Positions 17,019 to 29,476 of a stretch of 34,997 bases of DNA are shown piece by piece. The first letter of the stretch is position 1, and each line of letters opens with the position of its first letter. The notes under the pieces are model-generated. The model did not search any database and was not told where the DNA came from. It saw nothing but the letters and a program-made list of their open reading frames with translations. The position numbers were made by a program, and so were the translations under genes. Location: NCBI RefSeq assembly GCF_006539725.1, contig NZ_BJNO01000033.1, positions 1 through 34,997 of the forward strand, read 5' to 3'. The stretch comes from Klebsiella terrigena. Its GTDB lineage: Bacteria; Pseudomonadota; Gammaproteobacteria; Enterobacterales; Enterobacteriaceae.

Positions 17019-17047
17019 AAAGTATTACAAGTCATAAATGGCGTCAA
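17019..17047 (-). promoter_or_regulatory. Promoter of the alx leader
   Basis: On the minus strand TTGACG (17042-17047), a 17-bp spacer and TACTTT (17019-17024). Transcription would start near 17012, just before the conserved GGGGAGTA element of the riboswitch. Confidence 0.65.
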
Positions 17048-17074
17048 TGGTCGCTGACGGCACCTTACACTCTT

Positions 17075-18064
17075 TTACGCCGCAGGCAGGCTATCCGCCG
17101 GGAAAACGACCCCGGTCTGACGGCGAATTTCGCTCAGCAGCTTCGCCGTAATGCGGCTAACCTCCAGGCCCGGGTGAGTAACCTGATTGGCTTCAACCAG
17201 CCGGGCAAACTCTTCCGCTTCATACAGCATAGTATTGATATGCTGCGGCTGCGTCAGGTCCTGGGCTTTCCCGCCGCGCGGAATGAAGCACACCTTCTGG
17301 CATTCGGAGATTTTCTCGATAACCAGCGCGCCGGCTTCCCCCTGGATTTCACTCGGCAGCGTCGAGTCGCTCACTTTCGAATGGTGCAGGGTGACGTCGA
17401 AATCAGGATAGCTCAGCACCACCGTGCCCTGGGCGTCGACGCCGCTCTCCAGCAGGCTGGCGCTGGCGTGGACGGCGCGCGGCTCGCCCCACAGCGCGAC
17501 CGCCGAGGCCAGGCAGTAAAAGCCGATATCCATGATCGAGCCGTTAGAGAAGGCCGGATTGAAGGTGTTGGGGTTCTCGCCGTCGAGGTAGCGCTGATAG
17601 CGTGAAGAGTACTGGCAGTAGTTGATAAAGGCTTTATGCAGGCGGCCAATTTTGCTCAGCGATTGCTGCAGCAGCTGGAAGTTGGGCAGGCTGGCGGTTT
17701 TAAAGGCTTCGAACAGCACCACCTGGTTTTCCTTCGCGGCGGCGATAGCGGCTTCGGCTTCGCGGATATTGGAGGCCAGCGGTTTTTCGCAAATCACGTG
17801 CTTTTTATGCGTCAAAAACAGGTGCGTTTGCGGGAAGTGCAGGGAGTTCGGGCTGGCGATATACACCGCGTCAACGGCATCGCTCTGCGCCAGATCGTCC
17901 AGCGAGGTGAACAGGTGTTCGACCGGGTAATCGTTAGCGAAAGCCTGCGCTTGTTCAAGGCTGCGGGAGTAGATGGCGGTGAGCTTATACTTGCCGGTTT
18001 CATGGGCGGCATCGACAAACTGGCGGGTTATCCAGTTTGTGCCAACAACTGCGAAACGAATCAT
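17075..18064 (-). CDS. ygjR: Gfo/Idh/MocA-family putative oxidoreductase YgjR
   Basis: A 329-residue putative NAD(P)-dependent dehydrogenase, similar to E. coli YgjR over its whole length. The N-terminal Rossmann domain starts MIRFAVVGTNWI; the usual glycine-rich loop is GTNW here, as in the E. coli protein. The family motif E-K-P is at 93-95 (CEKPLAS). The C-terminal alpha/beta domain includes NGSIMDIGFYCLASAVALWG. The substrate is unknown. I chose ATG 18064 over the in-frame ATG 18103 because it matches the E. coli start. It is transcribed in the same direction as ygjP but 70 bases downstream. Confidence 0.92.
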   Translation of the reverse strand: MIRFAVVGTNWITRQFVDAAHETGKYKLTAIYSRSLEQAQAFANDYPVEHLFTSLDDLAQSDAVDAVYIASPNSLHFPQTHLFLTHKKHVICEKPLASNIREAEAAIAAAKENQVVLFEAFKTASLPNFQLLQQSLSKIGRLHKAFINYCQYSSRYQRYLDGENPNTFNPAFSNGSIMDIGFYCLASAVALWGEPRAVHASASLLESGVDAQGTVVLSYPDFDVTLHHSKVSDSTLPSEIQGEAGALVIEKISECQKVCFIPRGGKAQDLTQPQHINTMLYEAEEFARLVEANQVTHPGLEVSRITAKLLSEIRRQTGVVFPADSLPAA

Positions 18065-18134
18065 AAAGGTTGACGAACTCCGTGAAAGGGAACCTTTTGC
18101 CACTCTAGCATGCCATCATGACAAAACCAGTGCG

Positions 18135-18638
18135 CTACTGCGCAGAACGATTTAGCGAAAGGTGCGTTAGCCACAGGCGGGTATCGAACTCCAGCTGGTG
18201 GTACTGCGGCTCCATATAGCAGCAGAGCTGATAGAAGGCTTTGTTGTGGTCCTTTTCTTTCAGATGCGCCAGCTCATGAACCACAATCATCCGCAGAAAG
18301 GCTTCCGGCGCATCGCGGAACACCGTCGCGACCCGAATTTCGGCCTTCGCCTTCAGCTTGCCGCCCTGCACGCGCGAAATGGCGGTATGCAGGCCGAGCG
18401 CGTTGTTCAGCACGTGGATCTTGCTGTCATACATCACTTTATTCACCGGCGCCGCGCCGCGCAAAAAGCGGGTTTTCAGATCCTGGGTATATTGATACAA
18501 CGCCTTATCGCTGTTGACGTCGTGGCTCTGTGGATAGCGTTTTTCCAGCACCGCGCCAAGGCGCTGCTCGGCAATTAATGTGCGCACCTGAGAGAGTAAA
18601 CTCTCCGGATAGCCCTGCAGGTAAGTTAGTTGACTCAT
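18135..18638 (-). CDS. ygjP: YgjP-like metal-dependent hydrolase
   Basis: A 167-residue protein of the YgjP/WLM-like zinc metallopeptidase-fold family, the length of E. coli YgjP. The zinc motif HELAH is at 121-125, with a third ligand candidate His131 in KEKDHNKAFY. E. coli YgjP has been reported to hydrolyse UTP, so the physiological reaction is not certain from the fold. Two ATGs stand together (18641 and 18638); I took the second because it gives the E. coli start MS-LTYLQGYPE, though GGGG is spaced better for the first. It diverges from rlmG. Confidence 0.9.
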   Translation of the reverse strand: MSQLTYLQGYPESLLSQVRTLIAEQRLGAVLEKRYPQSHDVNSDKALYQYTQDLKTRFLRGAAPVNKVMYDSKIHVLNNALGLHTAISRVQGGKLKAKAEIRVATVFRDAPEAFLRMIVVHELAHLKEKDHNKAFYQLCCYMEPQYHQLEFDTRLWLTHLSLNRSAQ

Positions 18639-18658
18639 CAAAGCCCCAAATAAAAAAT

Positions 18659-18685
18659 AAAAAGGGTATACTCACGCACCCTTTT
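18659..18685. repeat. Inverted repeat in the ygjP-rlmG gap
   Basis: AAAAGGGT and ACCCTTTT flank an 11-base loop containing TATACT and CACGC. It could be a hairpin in either leader or an operator around a TATACT -10 for rlmG; I cannot find a good -35. Confidence 0.35.
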
Positions 18686-18723
18686 CAGGGATAACGCCAA
18701 AATTTTACCACTCAGGAGGGCCG

Positions 18724-19860
18724 ATGAGCCACTTAGACAACGGTTTCCGTTCACTGACACTGAAACGTTTCCCGGAAACGGACGACGTTAACCCACTGCT
18801 GGCGTGGGAAGCGGCGGATGAATACCTGCTGCAGCAGTTGGACGATACGGAGATTAACGGCCCGGTCCTGATTCTGAACGACACCTTTGGCGCCTTGAGC
18901 TGCGCGCTGGCCGAACATACGCCTTACAGCATCGGCGACTCGTACCTCACCGAGCTCGCCACTCGTGAGAACCTGCGCCATAACGATATTGCTGAATCCA
19001 GCGTCAAGTTTCTCGACAGCACCGCCGAATACCCGCAGGCGCCGGGCGTGGTGCTGATAAAAGTGCCGAAAACGATGGCGCTGCTGGAGCAGCAGCTGCG
19101 CGCGCTGCGCCTGGTGGTGACGCCGCAAACCCGCATTATCGCGGGAGCCAAGGCGCGGGATATTCATACCTCCACGCTGGAGCTGTTTGAAAAGGTGCTG
19201 GGCCCGACCACCACGACCCTGGCCTGGAAGAAAGCGCGCCTGATCAACTGCACCTTCAGCGCACCGGCGCTGGCCGATGCCCCGGAAACCCTCAGCTGGA
19301 AGCTGGACGGCACCGACTGGACTATCCACAACCATGCGAACGTCTTCTCCCGCACCGGGCTGGATATTGGCGCACGCTTCTTTATCGAGCATCTTCCTTC
19401 CAACCTCGAAGGTGAGATTGTCGATCTCGGCTGCGGCAACGGCGTGGTTGGCCTGACGCTGCTGGAGAAAAACCCGCTGACCAGCGTGGTGTTTGTTGAT
19501 GAATCGCCGATGGCCGTTGCCTCCAGCCGCCTGAACGTTGAAACCAACATGCCGGAAGCGCTGGACCGCTGCGAATTTATGATTAACAACGCGCTGTCGG
19601 GCGTGGAGCCTTTCCGCTTTAACGCCGTGCTGTGCAACCCGCCGTTCCACCAGAAGCATGCGCTGACGGATAATATCGCCTGGGAGATGTTCCACCATGC
19701 GCGCCGCTGCCTGAAGGTCAACGGCGAGCTGTACATCGTGGCGAACCGTCACCTGGACTATTTCCATAAGCTGAAGAAAATCTTCGGCAACTGCACCACC
19801 GTCGCCACCAACAATAAGTTCGTGGTATTGAAAGCGGTGAAGGCGCGCAGGCTGCGCTGA
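18724..19860 (+). CDS. rlmG: 23S rRNA (guanine-1835-N2)-methyltransferase RlmG
   Basis: A 378-residue cytosolic methyltransferase (formerly YgjO), the same length as E. coli RlmG. It uses S-adenosylmethionine to methylate G1835 of 23S rRNA. The N-terminal half is a degenerate methyltransferase-like domain involved in RNA recognition. The C-terminal catalytic domain has the SAM motif DLGCGNG at about 234-240, the acidic VVFVDES strand and the N2-guanine catalytic motif NPPFH at about 305-309. GGAGGG precedes the ATG closely. It stands alone and converges with fadH. Confidence 0.97.
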   Translation: MSHLDNGFRSLTLKRFPETDDVNPLLAWEAADEYLLQQLDDTEINGPVLILNDTFGALSCALAEHTPYSIGDSYLTELATRENLRHNDIAESSVKFLDSTAEYPQAPGVVLIKVPKTMALLEQQLRALRLVVTPQTRIIAGAKARDIHTSTLELFEKVLGPTTTTLAWKKARLINCTFSAPALADAPETLSWKLDGTDWTIHNHANVFSRTGLDIGARFFIEHLPSNLEGEIVDLGCGNGVVGLTLLEKNPLTSVVFVDESPMAVASSRLNVETNMPEALDRCEFMINNALSGVEPFRFNAVLCNPPFHQKHALTDNIAWEMFHHARRCLKVNGELYIVANRHLDYFHKLKKIFGNCTTVATNNKFVVLKAVKARRLR

Positions 19861-19871
19861 TTCACTGACCT

Positions 19872-19911
19872 GCCGGCGGCGGTTGCCCACAAAGGCGCTG
19901 CGCCGCCGGGC
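19872..19911. repeat. GC hairpin between convergent rlmG and fadH
   Basis: CCGGCGGCG and CGCCGCCGG lie within the 59-bp gap and can pair across an intervening loop. There is no T run, so it is a possible Rho-dependent or mRNA-end structure rather than a clear intrinsic terminator. Confidence 0.4.
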
Positions 19912-19919
19912 GATTGGCG

Positions 19920-22114
<2,195 letters not shown>

Positions 22115-23704
22115 CTAGACCCGGTGGCGGCGCGCAGCCGGCTCAAGCCCCGGCGCCTGCCACATGGAGGTGGTCAGCCCGCTGTCTACCAGCCCGAGCT
22201 GGTCGGCGTAGACCGACTGCCATTTGCTCATCATCTCCTGATAGAGCTCGCGATGCGCCGGGTTGGGGGTAAACTCCTGATGCCAGCCCACCAGCTTTTC
22301 ACCCGTCGCCGCCATATCGGCGTACAGCCCGGCACCGGCTCCGGCGGCGATGGCGCAGCCGAGGGCGGTGGCCTCGCGCACCACCGGGACGCGCACCGGC
22401 AGGCCGGTGACGTCGCTGAGGATCTGGCTCCACAGCGCGCCCTTCGACCCGCCGCCGGCGAAGACCAGGCTATCGAAGGTGACCCCCGAGAAGCGGGAGA
22501 TCTGCGCGAGATTACAGGCCGAGACAATCGCCGCATTCTCTTCCAGCGCGCGGAACAGGGTCGCTTTATTGCACTTTTCCGGGTCGATGGAGAGGTTAAT
22601 AAACGACGGCGCGGCGTGGTACCACTGCTTAAAATGCATCGCATCGGAGAAGATCGGCATCACCCCGTGGGAGCCGGCGGGCACCCGGCTGGCCATCTCC
22701 TCCAGCAGAGAGTAGGCGTCCACGCCGAGGCGCTCGGCCACCAGCTTCTCTTCGGCGCAGAAGGCGTCGCGGAACCAGCGCATGGTGAGGCCGGTAAAGA
22801 AGCTAATCGACTCCGCCTGGGCCATGCCGGGAATGACGTGGGGATTGACGCGAATATTCATCTCCGGGTCGGTGCGCGGCTGCGGCAGGTTGACCACCTG
22901 CTGCCAGAAGGTGCCTCCCAGCACGGCGGTCTGCCCCGCGCGCACTACCCCGAGGCCGAGGCAGCCCAGCTGCACGTCGCCGCCGCCCATCACCACCGGC
23001 GTGCCTGCCCGCAGTCCGCACTGCTGCGCCGCGGCGTCGGTAACCGCCCCCAGCAGCGTGCCGGTCTCTTTCACCGGCGAGAGCATATCGGCGCGCAGTC
23101 CGGCCATATCCAGCAGCGCCGGACGCCAGTCGCGGCTGAACAGATCGAGCATCCCGGTGGTACCTGCATTGGACGGGTCGACGGCCAGTTCGCCGGAGAG
23201 TTTTGCCGCCAGCCAGTCGCTGATCATGGTGACGGTAGCCGCCTGGCGATAGATATCCGGGCGATGGTGGGCCAGCCACAGCAGGCGCGGCATGGCGCTG
23301 AGCGCCAGGGTTTGGCCGGAGACCTCATATACTTCGGACTCAAAGCGGAAATCGTGGATCTCTTTGAGCTCCGCCACCTCGCGGCTGGCGCGCGCGTCGA
23401 CGTTGGCGCAGGCCCAGATGGCCTCGCCGTTGCGGTCATATAAAACGATCCCTTCGCGCATCGAGCAGCAGGCGACGGACTGAATATCCGCCGCGCTGAG
23501 GTGAGCGGCGCCGAGCGCCTGGCGGATGCACTGGCAGGCCAGCTGCCAGTTGGTGATCAGGTCGAACTCCATCGAGCCGGGAACATTTTCCACGCTCAGG
23601 TGCTTCCATTCGGCCTGGCCGACCGCCACCTGGCGCCCCGCAAGATCGAAAACCACCGCCCGAATGCTGCCGGTCCCGGCATCTAACGCTAACAGGTAAC
23701 TCAT
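22115..23704 (-). CDS. lsrK: Autoinducer-2 kinase LsrK
   Basis: A 529-residue cytosolic FGGY-family kinase that phosphorylates the AI-2 signal (open form of DPD) to phospho-AI-2, trapping it in the cell and making the inducer that releases LsrR. E. coli LsrK is 530 aa. The N-terminal ATPase motif is [28 protein letters not shown] and [14 protein letters not shown] complete the nucleotide and substrate sites. It starts directly at MSYLLALD, without the 13-residue extension annotated in E. coli, and has a longer arginine-rich C-terminus (PAARRHRV). It is 37 bases downstream of lsrR on the same strand, forming the lsrRK operon. Confidence 0.97.
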   Translation of the reverse strand: MSYLLALDAGTGSIRAVVFDLAGRQVAVGQAEWKHLSVENVPGSMEFDLITNWQLACQCIRQALGAAHLSAADIQSVACCSMREGIVLYDRNGEAIWACANVDARASREVAELKEIHDFRFESEVYEVSGQTLALSAMPRLLWLAHHRPDIYRQAATVTMISDWLAAKLSGELAVDPSNAGTTGMLDLFSRDWRPALLDMAGLRADMLSPVKETGTLLGAVTDAAAQQCGLRAGTPVVMGGGDVQLGCLGLGVVRAGQTAVLGGTFWQQVVNLPQPRTDPEMNIRVNPHVIPGMAQAESISFFTGLTMRWFRDAFCAEEKLVAERLGVDAYSLLEEMASRVPAGSHGVMPIFSDAMHFKQWYHAAPSFINLSIDPEKCNKATLFRALEENAAIVSACNLAQISRFSGVTFDSLVFAGGGSKGALWSQILSDVTGLPVRVPVVREATALGCAIAAGAGAGLYADMAATGEKLVGWHQEFTPNPAHRELYQEMMSKWQSVYADQLGLVDSGLTTSMWQAPGLEPAARRHRV

Positions 23705-23741
23705 GACATGCGCCTCGCTGGTGTTGCGCGGCGCAGGGCCG

Positions 23742-24713
23742 TCAGGAGGCCAGCGTGAGCACCGCGCGTGCTGTTGTCTCTTCCGTTACCAGGCCATTAA
23801 TCCGCTTGCCGATAAGAGCCGCGTAAATCGCCTGCGCTTTTTCCGTTCCTCCGGCAACGCCGACGATGGTTGGCAGCTGCGCCAGCTCGTCGAGGGTCAC
23901 GCCAAGCAGTTCCCGGTGAATTTCCAGTCCCTCAACCCGCCTGCCGTCGGCCTGCAGGAAATAACCCAAAATGTCGCCTATCGCTCCTTTGCGGGCGTAC
24001 ATCAGCTGTTCGCCTTCGCTGATATAGCCGGAGCGCAGGATGGTGGCGTCGCGGCGCTGGTCGATAGCCCCGATGCCCACCACCGCCGCATCCGCCGCGG
24101 TGGCGGCGAGGATCACGTCGCGCACGCTCGACTCCCGACGGAGGATCTCGGCGACGTCGGCGGAGGAGACCCGCAGCGGCGCCGGGATAATGCTGACGCT
24201 ACAGGCGGCATCCAGCTGGCCGATCCCGGTCATGTAAGGGCCCACGCCGCCGGAAAGGGTCACCAGCCGCACCTGCTGAGAGCTGATAAAGCCGCTCAGA
24301 TGCTGCAGGCAGCTCATGGTCGCCTCGCCGAAACCGACCGCCAGCAGCTGCCCCGGCGCCAGCACGCCCATCAGCGACTGCGCCGCGCCGATCCCCAGGC
24401 GGGTGTTCATCGGCGGGGTGTTCAGCGCCGGAAGCACGCGCGCAATCTTCAGATCGAAACGCCGCTGCAGCTCGGTCTCCAGCGCCAGGCACCCTTCGTA
24501 GCGGGAGTTGATCTGCACGCGGATCACCCCGGACTGGCGGCCTTTCTCCAGCAGCCGGGAGATCTTCAGCCGCGGCAGCCCCAGACGTTCACCAATGTCG
24601 TTCTGCGTCAGGCCGTCGTGGTAATAGCACCAGGCCACCCGCGCCACCAGCTCTTCCTCGGCTAACGCCAGCCCGGCGTAGCGGCTCTCTTCCGTAATGC
24701 GTTTTTCGCTCAT
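23742..24713 (-). CDS. lsrR: lsr operon repressor LsrR
   Basis: A 323-residue SorC/DeoR-family regulator (E. coli LsrR 317 aa). The N-terminal helix-turn-helix is at about 35-58 ([20 protein letters not shown]). The sugar-phosphate-like effector domain includes [40 protein letters not shown] and [14 protein letters not shown]. It represses both lsrRK and lsrACDBFG until phospho-AI-2 binds. It is divergent from lsrA across a 219-bp region with several GAACA/TGTTC elements that could be its binding sites. The ribosome-binding site is weak (AAGAG). Confidence 0.96.
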   Translation of the reverse strand: MSEKRITEESRYAGLALAEEELVARVAWCYYHDGLTQNDIGERLGLPRLKISRLLEKGRQSGVIRVQINSRYEGCLALETELQRRFDLKIARVLPALNTPPMNTRLGIGAAQSLMGVLAPGQLLAVGFGEATMSCLQHLSGFISSQQVRLVTLSGGVGPYMTGIGQLDAACSVSIIPAPLRVSSADVAEILRRESSVRDVILAATAADAAVVGIGAIDQRRDATILRSGYISEGEQLMYARKGAIGDILGYFLQADGRRVEGLEIHRELLGVTLDELAQLPTIVGVAGGTEKAQAIYAALIGKRINGLVTEETTARAVLTLAS

Positions 24714-24744
24714 AAAGTGAACTCTTATAAAAATTTAGATCATA

Positions 24745-24808
24745 TGTTCGCTATTGCACGGTCGGAAAATGTGAGCCGGCCGGCAAAACCGATCTTTGGC
24801 TGTTCGCT
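24745..24808. repeat. Direct repeat TGTTCGCT in the lsrR-lsrA gap
   Basis: TGTTCGCT occurs at 24745-24752 and again at 24801-24808. Both are related to the TGTTC half of the inverted repeat nearer lsrA. They may be LsrR half-sites; this is inference from position. Confidence 0.35.
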
Positions 24809-24882
24809 GGTTTTATTCAAACGATCGAAAGCATAAAACTGTGATCCTCGCACGGTTGTAAATATAGTTCAGGGTCTACGCT

Positions 24883-24919
24883 TTTGAACATTATTAAATT
24901 AAAAAATCATTTGTTCAAA
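24883..24919. promoter_or_regulatory. Inverted repeat before lsrA, candidate LsrR operator
   Basis: TTTGAACA (24883-24890) and TGTTCAAA (24912-24919) are perfect 8-bp inverted arms separated by 21 bases of AT-rich sequence. The right arm ends one base before the lsrA ribosome-binding site CGAGG. LsrR is a multimer with widely spaced sites in E. coli, so this is a good candidate operator. Confidence 0.5.
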
Positions 24920-24932
24920 TCGAGGCGTGATA

Positions 24933-26420
24933 ATGAAGCCACTGCTTGAAGCCCGCCAAATCTGTAAACAGTTCTCCGGCATTAGCGTGCTGAAGGCGAT
25001 TGATTTCACGTTATTTTCCGGCCAGGTGCACGCCCTGATGGGTGGCAACGGCGCCGGGAAATCGACGCTGATGAAGATTGTCGCCGGCGTAGAAACCCCC
25101 GACAGCGGCGAGCTGGCCCTCGGCGGGAACACCTTTACGCGCCTGACCCCCGCGCTGGCCCATCAGCAGGGCGTCTATCTGGTGCCGCAGGAGCCGATGC
25201 TGTTCCCTAACCTGACGGTGCGGGAAAACATTCTGTTTCGCCTGCCGAAGCGCGCCGATAGCGCCGCGCAGCTGCAGGAAAAGCTGCAGCAGCTCAGCTG
25301 CCAGCTGAATCTCGACGCGGCGGCCAGCACCCTCGAGGTAGCGGATCAGCAAATGGTCGAGATCCTGCGCGGCCTGATGCGCCAAGCGCAGATCCTGATC
25401 CTCGATGAGCCCACCGCCTCCTTAACGCCGGGCGAAACGGCGCGTCTGTTTTGCCAGATCCGCGCGCTGCAGGATCTCGGTGTCGGCATCGTCTTTATCT
25501 CTCACAAGCTGCCGGAGATCCGCCAGATCGCCAGCCACGTCTCGGTCATGCGCGACGGTGCGGTGGTGCTGAGCGGACACACTGCCGACTACAGCGACAA
25601 TCAGCTGGTGAGCGCCATGACGCCCGCCGACCGGGAACACGCCCTCAGCGATACGCAGAAGCTGTGGCTGGCGCTGCCGGGCAACCGACGCACCCAGCCG
25701 CAGGACTTCCCGGTGCTGCGGGTGGAGGATCTCACCGGCGAGGGCTTTATCGATCTAAGCCTTGAGATCTACGCCGGGGAGATCGTCGGCCTCGCCGGGC
25801 TGGTGGGATCCGGGCGCACCGAATTTGCCGAAACTCTCTACGGTCTGCGGCCGCCGCGCGCGGGGCGGGTCTGGCTGGAGAACCGCGATATCAGCGACGC
25901 CAGCACCCGCGCCCGGCTGGCCAGCGGGCTGGTCTATCTGCCGGAAGATCGCCAGGTCTCAGGACTGTTTCTCGATGCGCCGGTGCGCTGGAATACGGTG
26001 ATGTTTAACCAGCCGTCGCTGTGGCAGCAGGATAAACGCGAGGCGGCGGTGGTGGAGCGCTATCACCGGGCGCTGGGGATCAAATTTGCCGATAGCGACC
26101 AGCCGGTGCGCACCCTCTCCGGCGGTAACCAGCAGAAGGTGCTGCTGGCGCGCTGCCTTGAAGCCAATCCGCTGCTGCTGATCGTCGACGAGCCGACGCG
26201 CGGCGTGGACGTTTCCGCCCGCGCCGATATCTACCAGCTGCTGAAAAGCGTCGCCGCGCAGAACGTGGCGGTGCTGATGATCTCCAGCGATCTGGATGAG
26301 TTTGTGGGCCTGGCCGACCGGGTGCTGGTGATGCACCAGGGCCGACAGAGCGGCGAGCTGGCGCGCCGGGCGGTGACCGTTGAACGCATGATGACGCTGG
26401 CATTTGGAGGCGCGGCATGA
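24933..26420 (+). CDS. lsrA: AI-2 import ATP-binding protein LsrA
   Basis: A 495-residue ABC ATPase with two nucleotide-binding domains, as in ribose-type importers; it powers AI-2 uptake with LsrC, LsrD and LsrB. NBD1 has Walker [10 protein letters not shown] at 38-46 and Walker [10 protein letters not shown] near 152-160. NBD2 has a degenerate Walker A (GLVGSGRTE, about 288-296), normal for this family, with signature LSGGNQQK near 394 and [13 protein letters not shown]. coli LsrA is 511 aa with a longer N-terminus. I chose ATG 24933, seven bases after CGAGG; the in-frame GTG 24927 is too close to it. Its stop overlaps the lsrC start. Confidence 0.96.
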   Translation: MKPLLEARQICKQFSGISVLKAIDFTLFSGQVHALMGGNGAGKSTLMKIVAGVETPDSGELALGGNTFTRLTPALAHQQGVYLVPQEPMLFPNLTVRENILFRLPKRADSAAQLQEKLQQLSCQLNLDAAASTLEVADQQMVEILRGLMRQAQILILDEPTASLTPGETARLFCQIRALQDLGVGIVFISHKLPEIRQIASHVSVMRDGAVVLSGHTADYSDNQLVSAMTPADREHALSDTQKLWLALPGNRRTQPQDFPVLRVEDLTGEGFIDLSLEIYAGEIVGLAGLVGSGRTEFAETLYGLRPPRAGRVWLENRDISDASTRARLASGLVYLPEDRQVSGLFLDAPVRWNTVMFNQPSLWQQDKREAAVVERYHRALGIKFADSDQPVRTLSGGNQQKVLLARCLEANPLLLIVDEPTRGVDVSARADIYQLLKSVAAQNVAVLMISSDLDEFVGLADRVLVMHQGRQSGELARRAVTVERMMTLAFGGAA

Positions 26421-27451
26421 AAACGTTATTGAAGAATCGCGAACTGAGCGCTTTTCTCGCCATCGTGGTGCTGTTTGCCGGGCTGGTGGCGCTCAACCCG
26501 GCCTACTTCAGCCTGCAGACCCTGGGCATGATCTTCGCCAGCTCGCAAATCCTCTGCCTGCTGGCGCTCGGGGCAACGCTGGTGATGCTGACCCGCAATA
26601 TCGACGTTTCCGTCGGCTCCACCGTTGGCCTGTGCGCCATTGCGGTGGGCGTGGCGCTCAACGGCGGCTACGGCCTGACGGCGGCCATTGCGTTTGCGCT
26701 GGCGATTGGCGCCCTGGCGGGCGCCTTTAACGGCCTGCTGGTGGTGGGGCTGCGCATTCCGGCGATTGTCGCCACCCTTGGCACCCTCGGGCTGTATCGC
26801 GGGGTGATGCTGCTGTGGACCGGCGGTAAATGGATTGAAGGCCTGCCGGATAGCCTCAAGTCGCTCTCGGAGCCGGCGTTTATCGGCATCTCGCCGCTGG
26901 GCTGGCTGGTGCTGGTTCTGCTGCTGGCCGGCGCCTGGATGCTGTCGCGCACCGCTGCCGGCCGCGATTTCTACGCCGTCGGCGACAACCTGACCGCCGC
27001 GCGCCAGCTGGGCGTCGCGGTGAACCGCACGCGGATGCTCGCCTTTACCCTTAACGGCATGCTGGCCGCCTGCGCCGGCGTCGTTTTTGCCGCCCAGATT
27101 GGCTTTGTGCCCAACCAGACCGGCAGCGGGCTGGAGATGAAGGCCATCGCCGCCTGCGTGCTCGGCGGTATTTCCCTGCTCGGCGGCACCGGGACGCTCA
27201 TCGGCGCGTTCCTCGGCGCCTTCTTCCTTACTCAGATTGATACCGTGCTGGTGCTGCTCAGGCTCCCGGCGTGGTGGAACGACTTTATTGCCGGCCTGGT
27301 GCTGCTCGGCGTGCTGGTGCTCGACGGGCGGCTGCGCCAGGCGCTGAGCCGCCACCAGCGAGCGCTGAAATATGCCCGCTTTCAGCCCGGTAATAAGGGG
27401 GGAAAGGGCGTGGCCCCGTTCACAAAGCGTAAAAACAAAGAGGTGGCGTGA
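26417..27451 (+). CDS. lsrC: AI-2 import permease LsrC
   Basis: A 344-residue inner-membrane permease of the BPD_transp_2 (ribose/branched-chain amino acid type) family, one of the two subunits of the AI-2 channel (E. coli LsrC 342 aa). Eight to ten hydrophobic helices are seen, with the family motif [19 protein letters not shown] near 57-75 and [22 protein letters not shown] near 240. It begins at an ATG that overlaps the lsrA stop (ATGA), so it is translationally coupled. The C-terminus is basic and polar ([15 protein letters not shown]). The lsrD start overlaps its stop. Confidence 0.95.
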   Translation: MKTLLKNRELSAFLAIVVLFAGLVALNPAYFSLQTLGMIFASSQILCLLALGATLVMLTRNIDVSVGSTVGLCAIAVGVALNGGYGLTAAIAFALAIGALAGAFNGLLVVGLRIPAIVATLGTLGLYRGVMLLWTGGKWIEGLPDSLKSLSEPAFIGISPLGWLVLVLLLAGAWMLSRTAAGRDFYAVGDNLTAARQLGVAVNRTRMLAFTLNGMLAACAGVVFAAQIGFVPNQTGSGLEMKAIAACVLGGISLLGGTGTLIGAFLGAFFLTQIDTVLVLLRLPAWWNDFIAGLVLLGVLVLDGRLRQALSRHQRALKYARFQPGNKGGKGVAPFTKRKNKEVA

Positions 27452-28428
27452 TGAAGCTCAGCTGGGAAAGCGCGCTGCTGGCGCTGCTGGTGGTGGAAAT
27501 TCTGCTGTTCGGGGCCATTAACCCGCGGATGCTGGATATCAATATGCTGCTGTTCAGCACCAGCGATTTTATCTGTATCGGCATCGTGGCCCTGCCGCTG
27601 ACGCTGGTGATCATTAGCGGCGGCATCGATATTTCGCTCGGCTCGACCATCGGCCTGTGCGCCATCGCGCTGGGGGTGATGATGCAGGCGGGCTGGCCGA
27701 TGGGGCTGGCCATCCCGTTAACCCTGCTGCTTGGCCTGCTGTGCGGGCTGATTAACGCGGCGCTGATCCACTACACCGGCATTAGCCCGCTGGTGATCAC
27801 CCTCGGCACCCTCTACCTCTACGGCGGCGGGGCGCTGTTGCTCTCCGGCATGGCGGGCGCGACCGGCTATGAAGGGATTGGCGGCTTCCCCGACGCCTTC
27901 ACCGCCTTCGCCAACCTGACCCTGTTCGGCCTGCCGCTGCCGCTGGTGCTGTTTATCGTCATCACCTTCTTCTTCTGGCTGCTGGCCCATCGCGGGCGCT
28001 TTGGCCGCCACCTGTTTCTGCTCGGGCAAAACCCGCGCGCCGCGCGCTATGCCGCGCTGTCGGTGAACGGCATGCCGTACGTGCTGTATGGCCTGGTGGG
28101 CGTGGCCTCGGCCATCGCCGCGCTGGTGATGGTCTCCTATTTTGGCTCGGCGCGATCGGACCTCGGCCGCGATCTGCTGATGCCGGCGCTGACCGCCGCG
28201 GTGCTTGGCGGGGCGAATATCTACGGCGGTTCAGGTTCCATTATCGGCACGGCGCTGGCGGCGCTGCTGGTGGGATATTTACAACAAGGTTTACAGATGG
28301 TCGGCATCCCCAACCAGGTGTCGAGCGCGCTGTCAGGGGCGCTGTTGGTTGTGGTGGTGATGGGGCGCTCGCTGAGCCTGCACCGTGAATGGGTGCGAAT
28401 GACCTGGCGACGCCTTTCTCGCGCATAA
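27451..28428 (+). CDS. lsrD: AI-2 import permease LsrD
   Basis: A 325-residue permease, the second channel subunit of the AI-2 importer (E. coli LsrD 330 aa). It is hydrophobic throughout, with [20 protein letters not shown] and [20 protein letters not shown] matching the same family blocks as LsrC. I chose ATG 27451, which overlaps the lsrC stop in TGATG and follows GAGGTGG; an in-frame GTG at 27448 is less likely. lsrB begins 23 bases after the stop. Confidence 0.95.
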   Translation: MKLSWESALLALLVVEILLFGAINPRMLDINMLLFSTSDFICIGIVALPLTLVIISGGIDISLGSTIGLCAIALGVMMQAGWPMGLAIPLTLLLGLLCGLINAALIHYTGISPLVITLGTLYLYGGGALLLSGMAGATGYEGIGGFPDAFTAFANLTLFGLPLPLVLFIVITFFFWLLAHRGRFGRHLFLLGQNPRAARYAALSVNGMPYVLYGLVGVASAIAALVMVSYFGSARSDLGRDLLMPALTAAVLGGANIYGGSGSIIGTALAALLVGYLQQGLQMVGIPNQVSSALSGALLVVVVMGRSLSLHREWVRMTWRRLSRA

Positions 28429-28451
28429 AACAATCGGAGCATAAACATACG

Positions 28452-29465
28452 ATGAAAACCAAACGAATCCTGCAAACGAGCGCCCTGGCGCTGGCGCTGA
28501 GCGTGGCGACCGCCCAGGCCGCAGACCGCATTGCCTTTATTCCTAAACTCGTCGGCGTGGGCTTCTTTACCAGCGGCGGCAACGGCGCCAAAGAGGCGGG
28601 CAAGGCGCTGGGGGTTGATGTCACCTACGACGGCCCGACCGAACCGAGCGTCTCCGGCCAGGTGCAGCTGATCAACAACTTCGTCAACCAGGGCTACAAC
28701 GCGATTATCGTCTCCGCGGTATCGCCGGACGGCCTGTGCCCGGCGCTCAAGCGCGCGATGCAGCGCGGCGTGAAGGTGCTGACCTGGGACTCCGATACCA
28801 AACCCGAATGCCGCAGTATCTATATCAACCAGGGCACCCCGCAGCAGCTCGGTGGACTGCTGGTGGATATGACCTCGAAGCAGGTAACCAAACCGGCTGC
28901 TAAGGTGGCGTTCTTCTACTCCAGCCCGACGGTGACCGACCAGAACCAGTGGGTTAAAGAGGCCAAAGCGAAGATTGCCAAAGAGCACCCGCAGTGGGAA
29001 GTGGTGACCACCCAGTTCGGCTATAACGACGCCACCAAATCGCTGCAAACCGCCGAGGGCATACTAAAAGCCTACCCGGATCTCGACGCCATTATCGCCC
29101 CGGACGCCAACGCGCTCCCGGCGGCGGCGCAGGCGGCGGAGAACCTTAAGCGTCAGGGGGTGGCGATTGTCGGCTTTAGCACCCCGAACGTTATGCGCCC
29201 GTACGTCGAGCGCGGCACGGTGAAAGCCTTCGGCCTGTGGGATGTGGTCCAGCAGGGAAAAATTGCGGTTAACGTCGCCGATCGTCTGCTGAAAAAAGGC
29301 GATCTTAATGTCGGTGACAGCGTGGAGGTAAAAGATATCGGAACGCTGAAGGTCGAGCCAAACAGCGTCCAGGGCTATCAGTATGAGGCGAAAGGCAACG
29401 GCATCGTGCTGCTGCCGGAGCGCGTGGTGTTCACCAAAGAGAACATCAACAACTACGACTTCTGA
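28452..29465 (+). CDS. lsrB: Periplasmic AI-2-binding protein LsrB
   Basis: A 337-residue periplasmic substrate-binding protein of the ribose-type family (E. coli LsrB 340 aa) that captures AI-2 and delivers it to LsrCD. The signal peptide is clear: MKTKR, a hydrophobic core, then VATAQAA with cleavage near residue 23-24. The mature protein starts [15 protein letters not shown]. The two lobes contain blocks that form the AI-2 pocket in known LsrB proteins: [39 protein letters not shown], and [16 protein letters not shown]. The ATG follows CGGAG. The frame is open upstream to 28389 inside lsrD, but the signal peptide fixes the start. Confidence 0.96.
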   Translation: MKTKRILQTSALALALSVATAQAADRIAFIPKLVGVGFFTSGGNGAKEAGKALGVDVTYDGPTEPSVSGQVQLINNFVNQGYNAIIVSAVSPDGLCPALKRAMQRGVKVLTWDSDTKPECRSIYINQGTPQQLGGLLVDMTSKQVTKPAAKVAFFYSSPTVTDQNQWVKEAKAKIAKEHPQWEVVTTQFGYNDATKSLQTAEGILKAYPDLDAIIAPDANALPAAAQAAENLKRQGVAIVGFSTPNVMRPYVERGTVKAFGLWDVVQQGKIAVNVADRLLKKGDLNVGDSVEVKDIGTLKVEPNSVQGYQYEAKGNGIVLLPERVVFTKENINNYDF

Positions 29466-29476
29466 CGGGGGATGAA

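Noticed and set aside
18751..19890. A 379-codon open frame on the minus strand opposite rlmG
   Set aside because: It lies wholly antisense to a certain, full-length rlmG. Its product is rich in Gln, His, Arg and Val with no family signature, as expected for the antisense of a GC-rich gene.
24838..24853. A CRP site (TGTGATCCTCGCACGG) in the lsrR-lsrA gap
   Set aside because: The left half is perfect but the right half does not match TCACA at the needed spacing. CRP control of lsr is known in E. coli, but this site alone is too weak to call.
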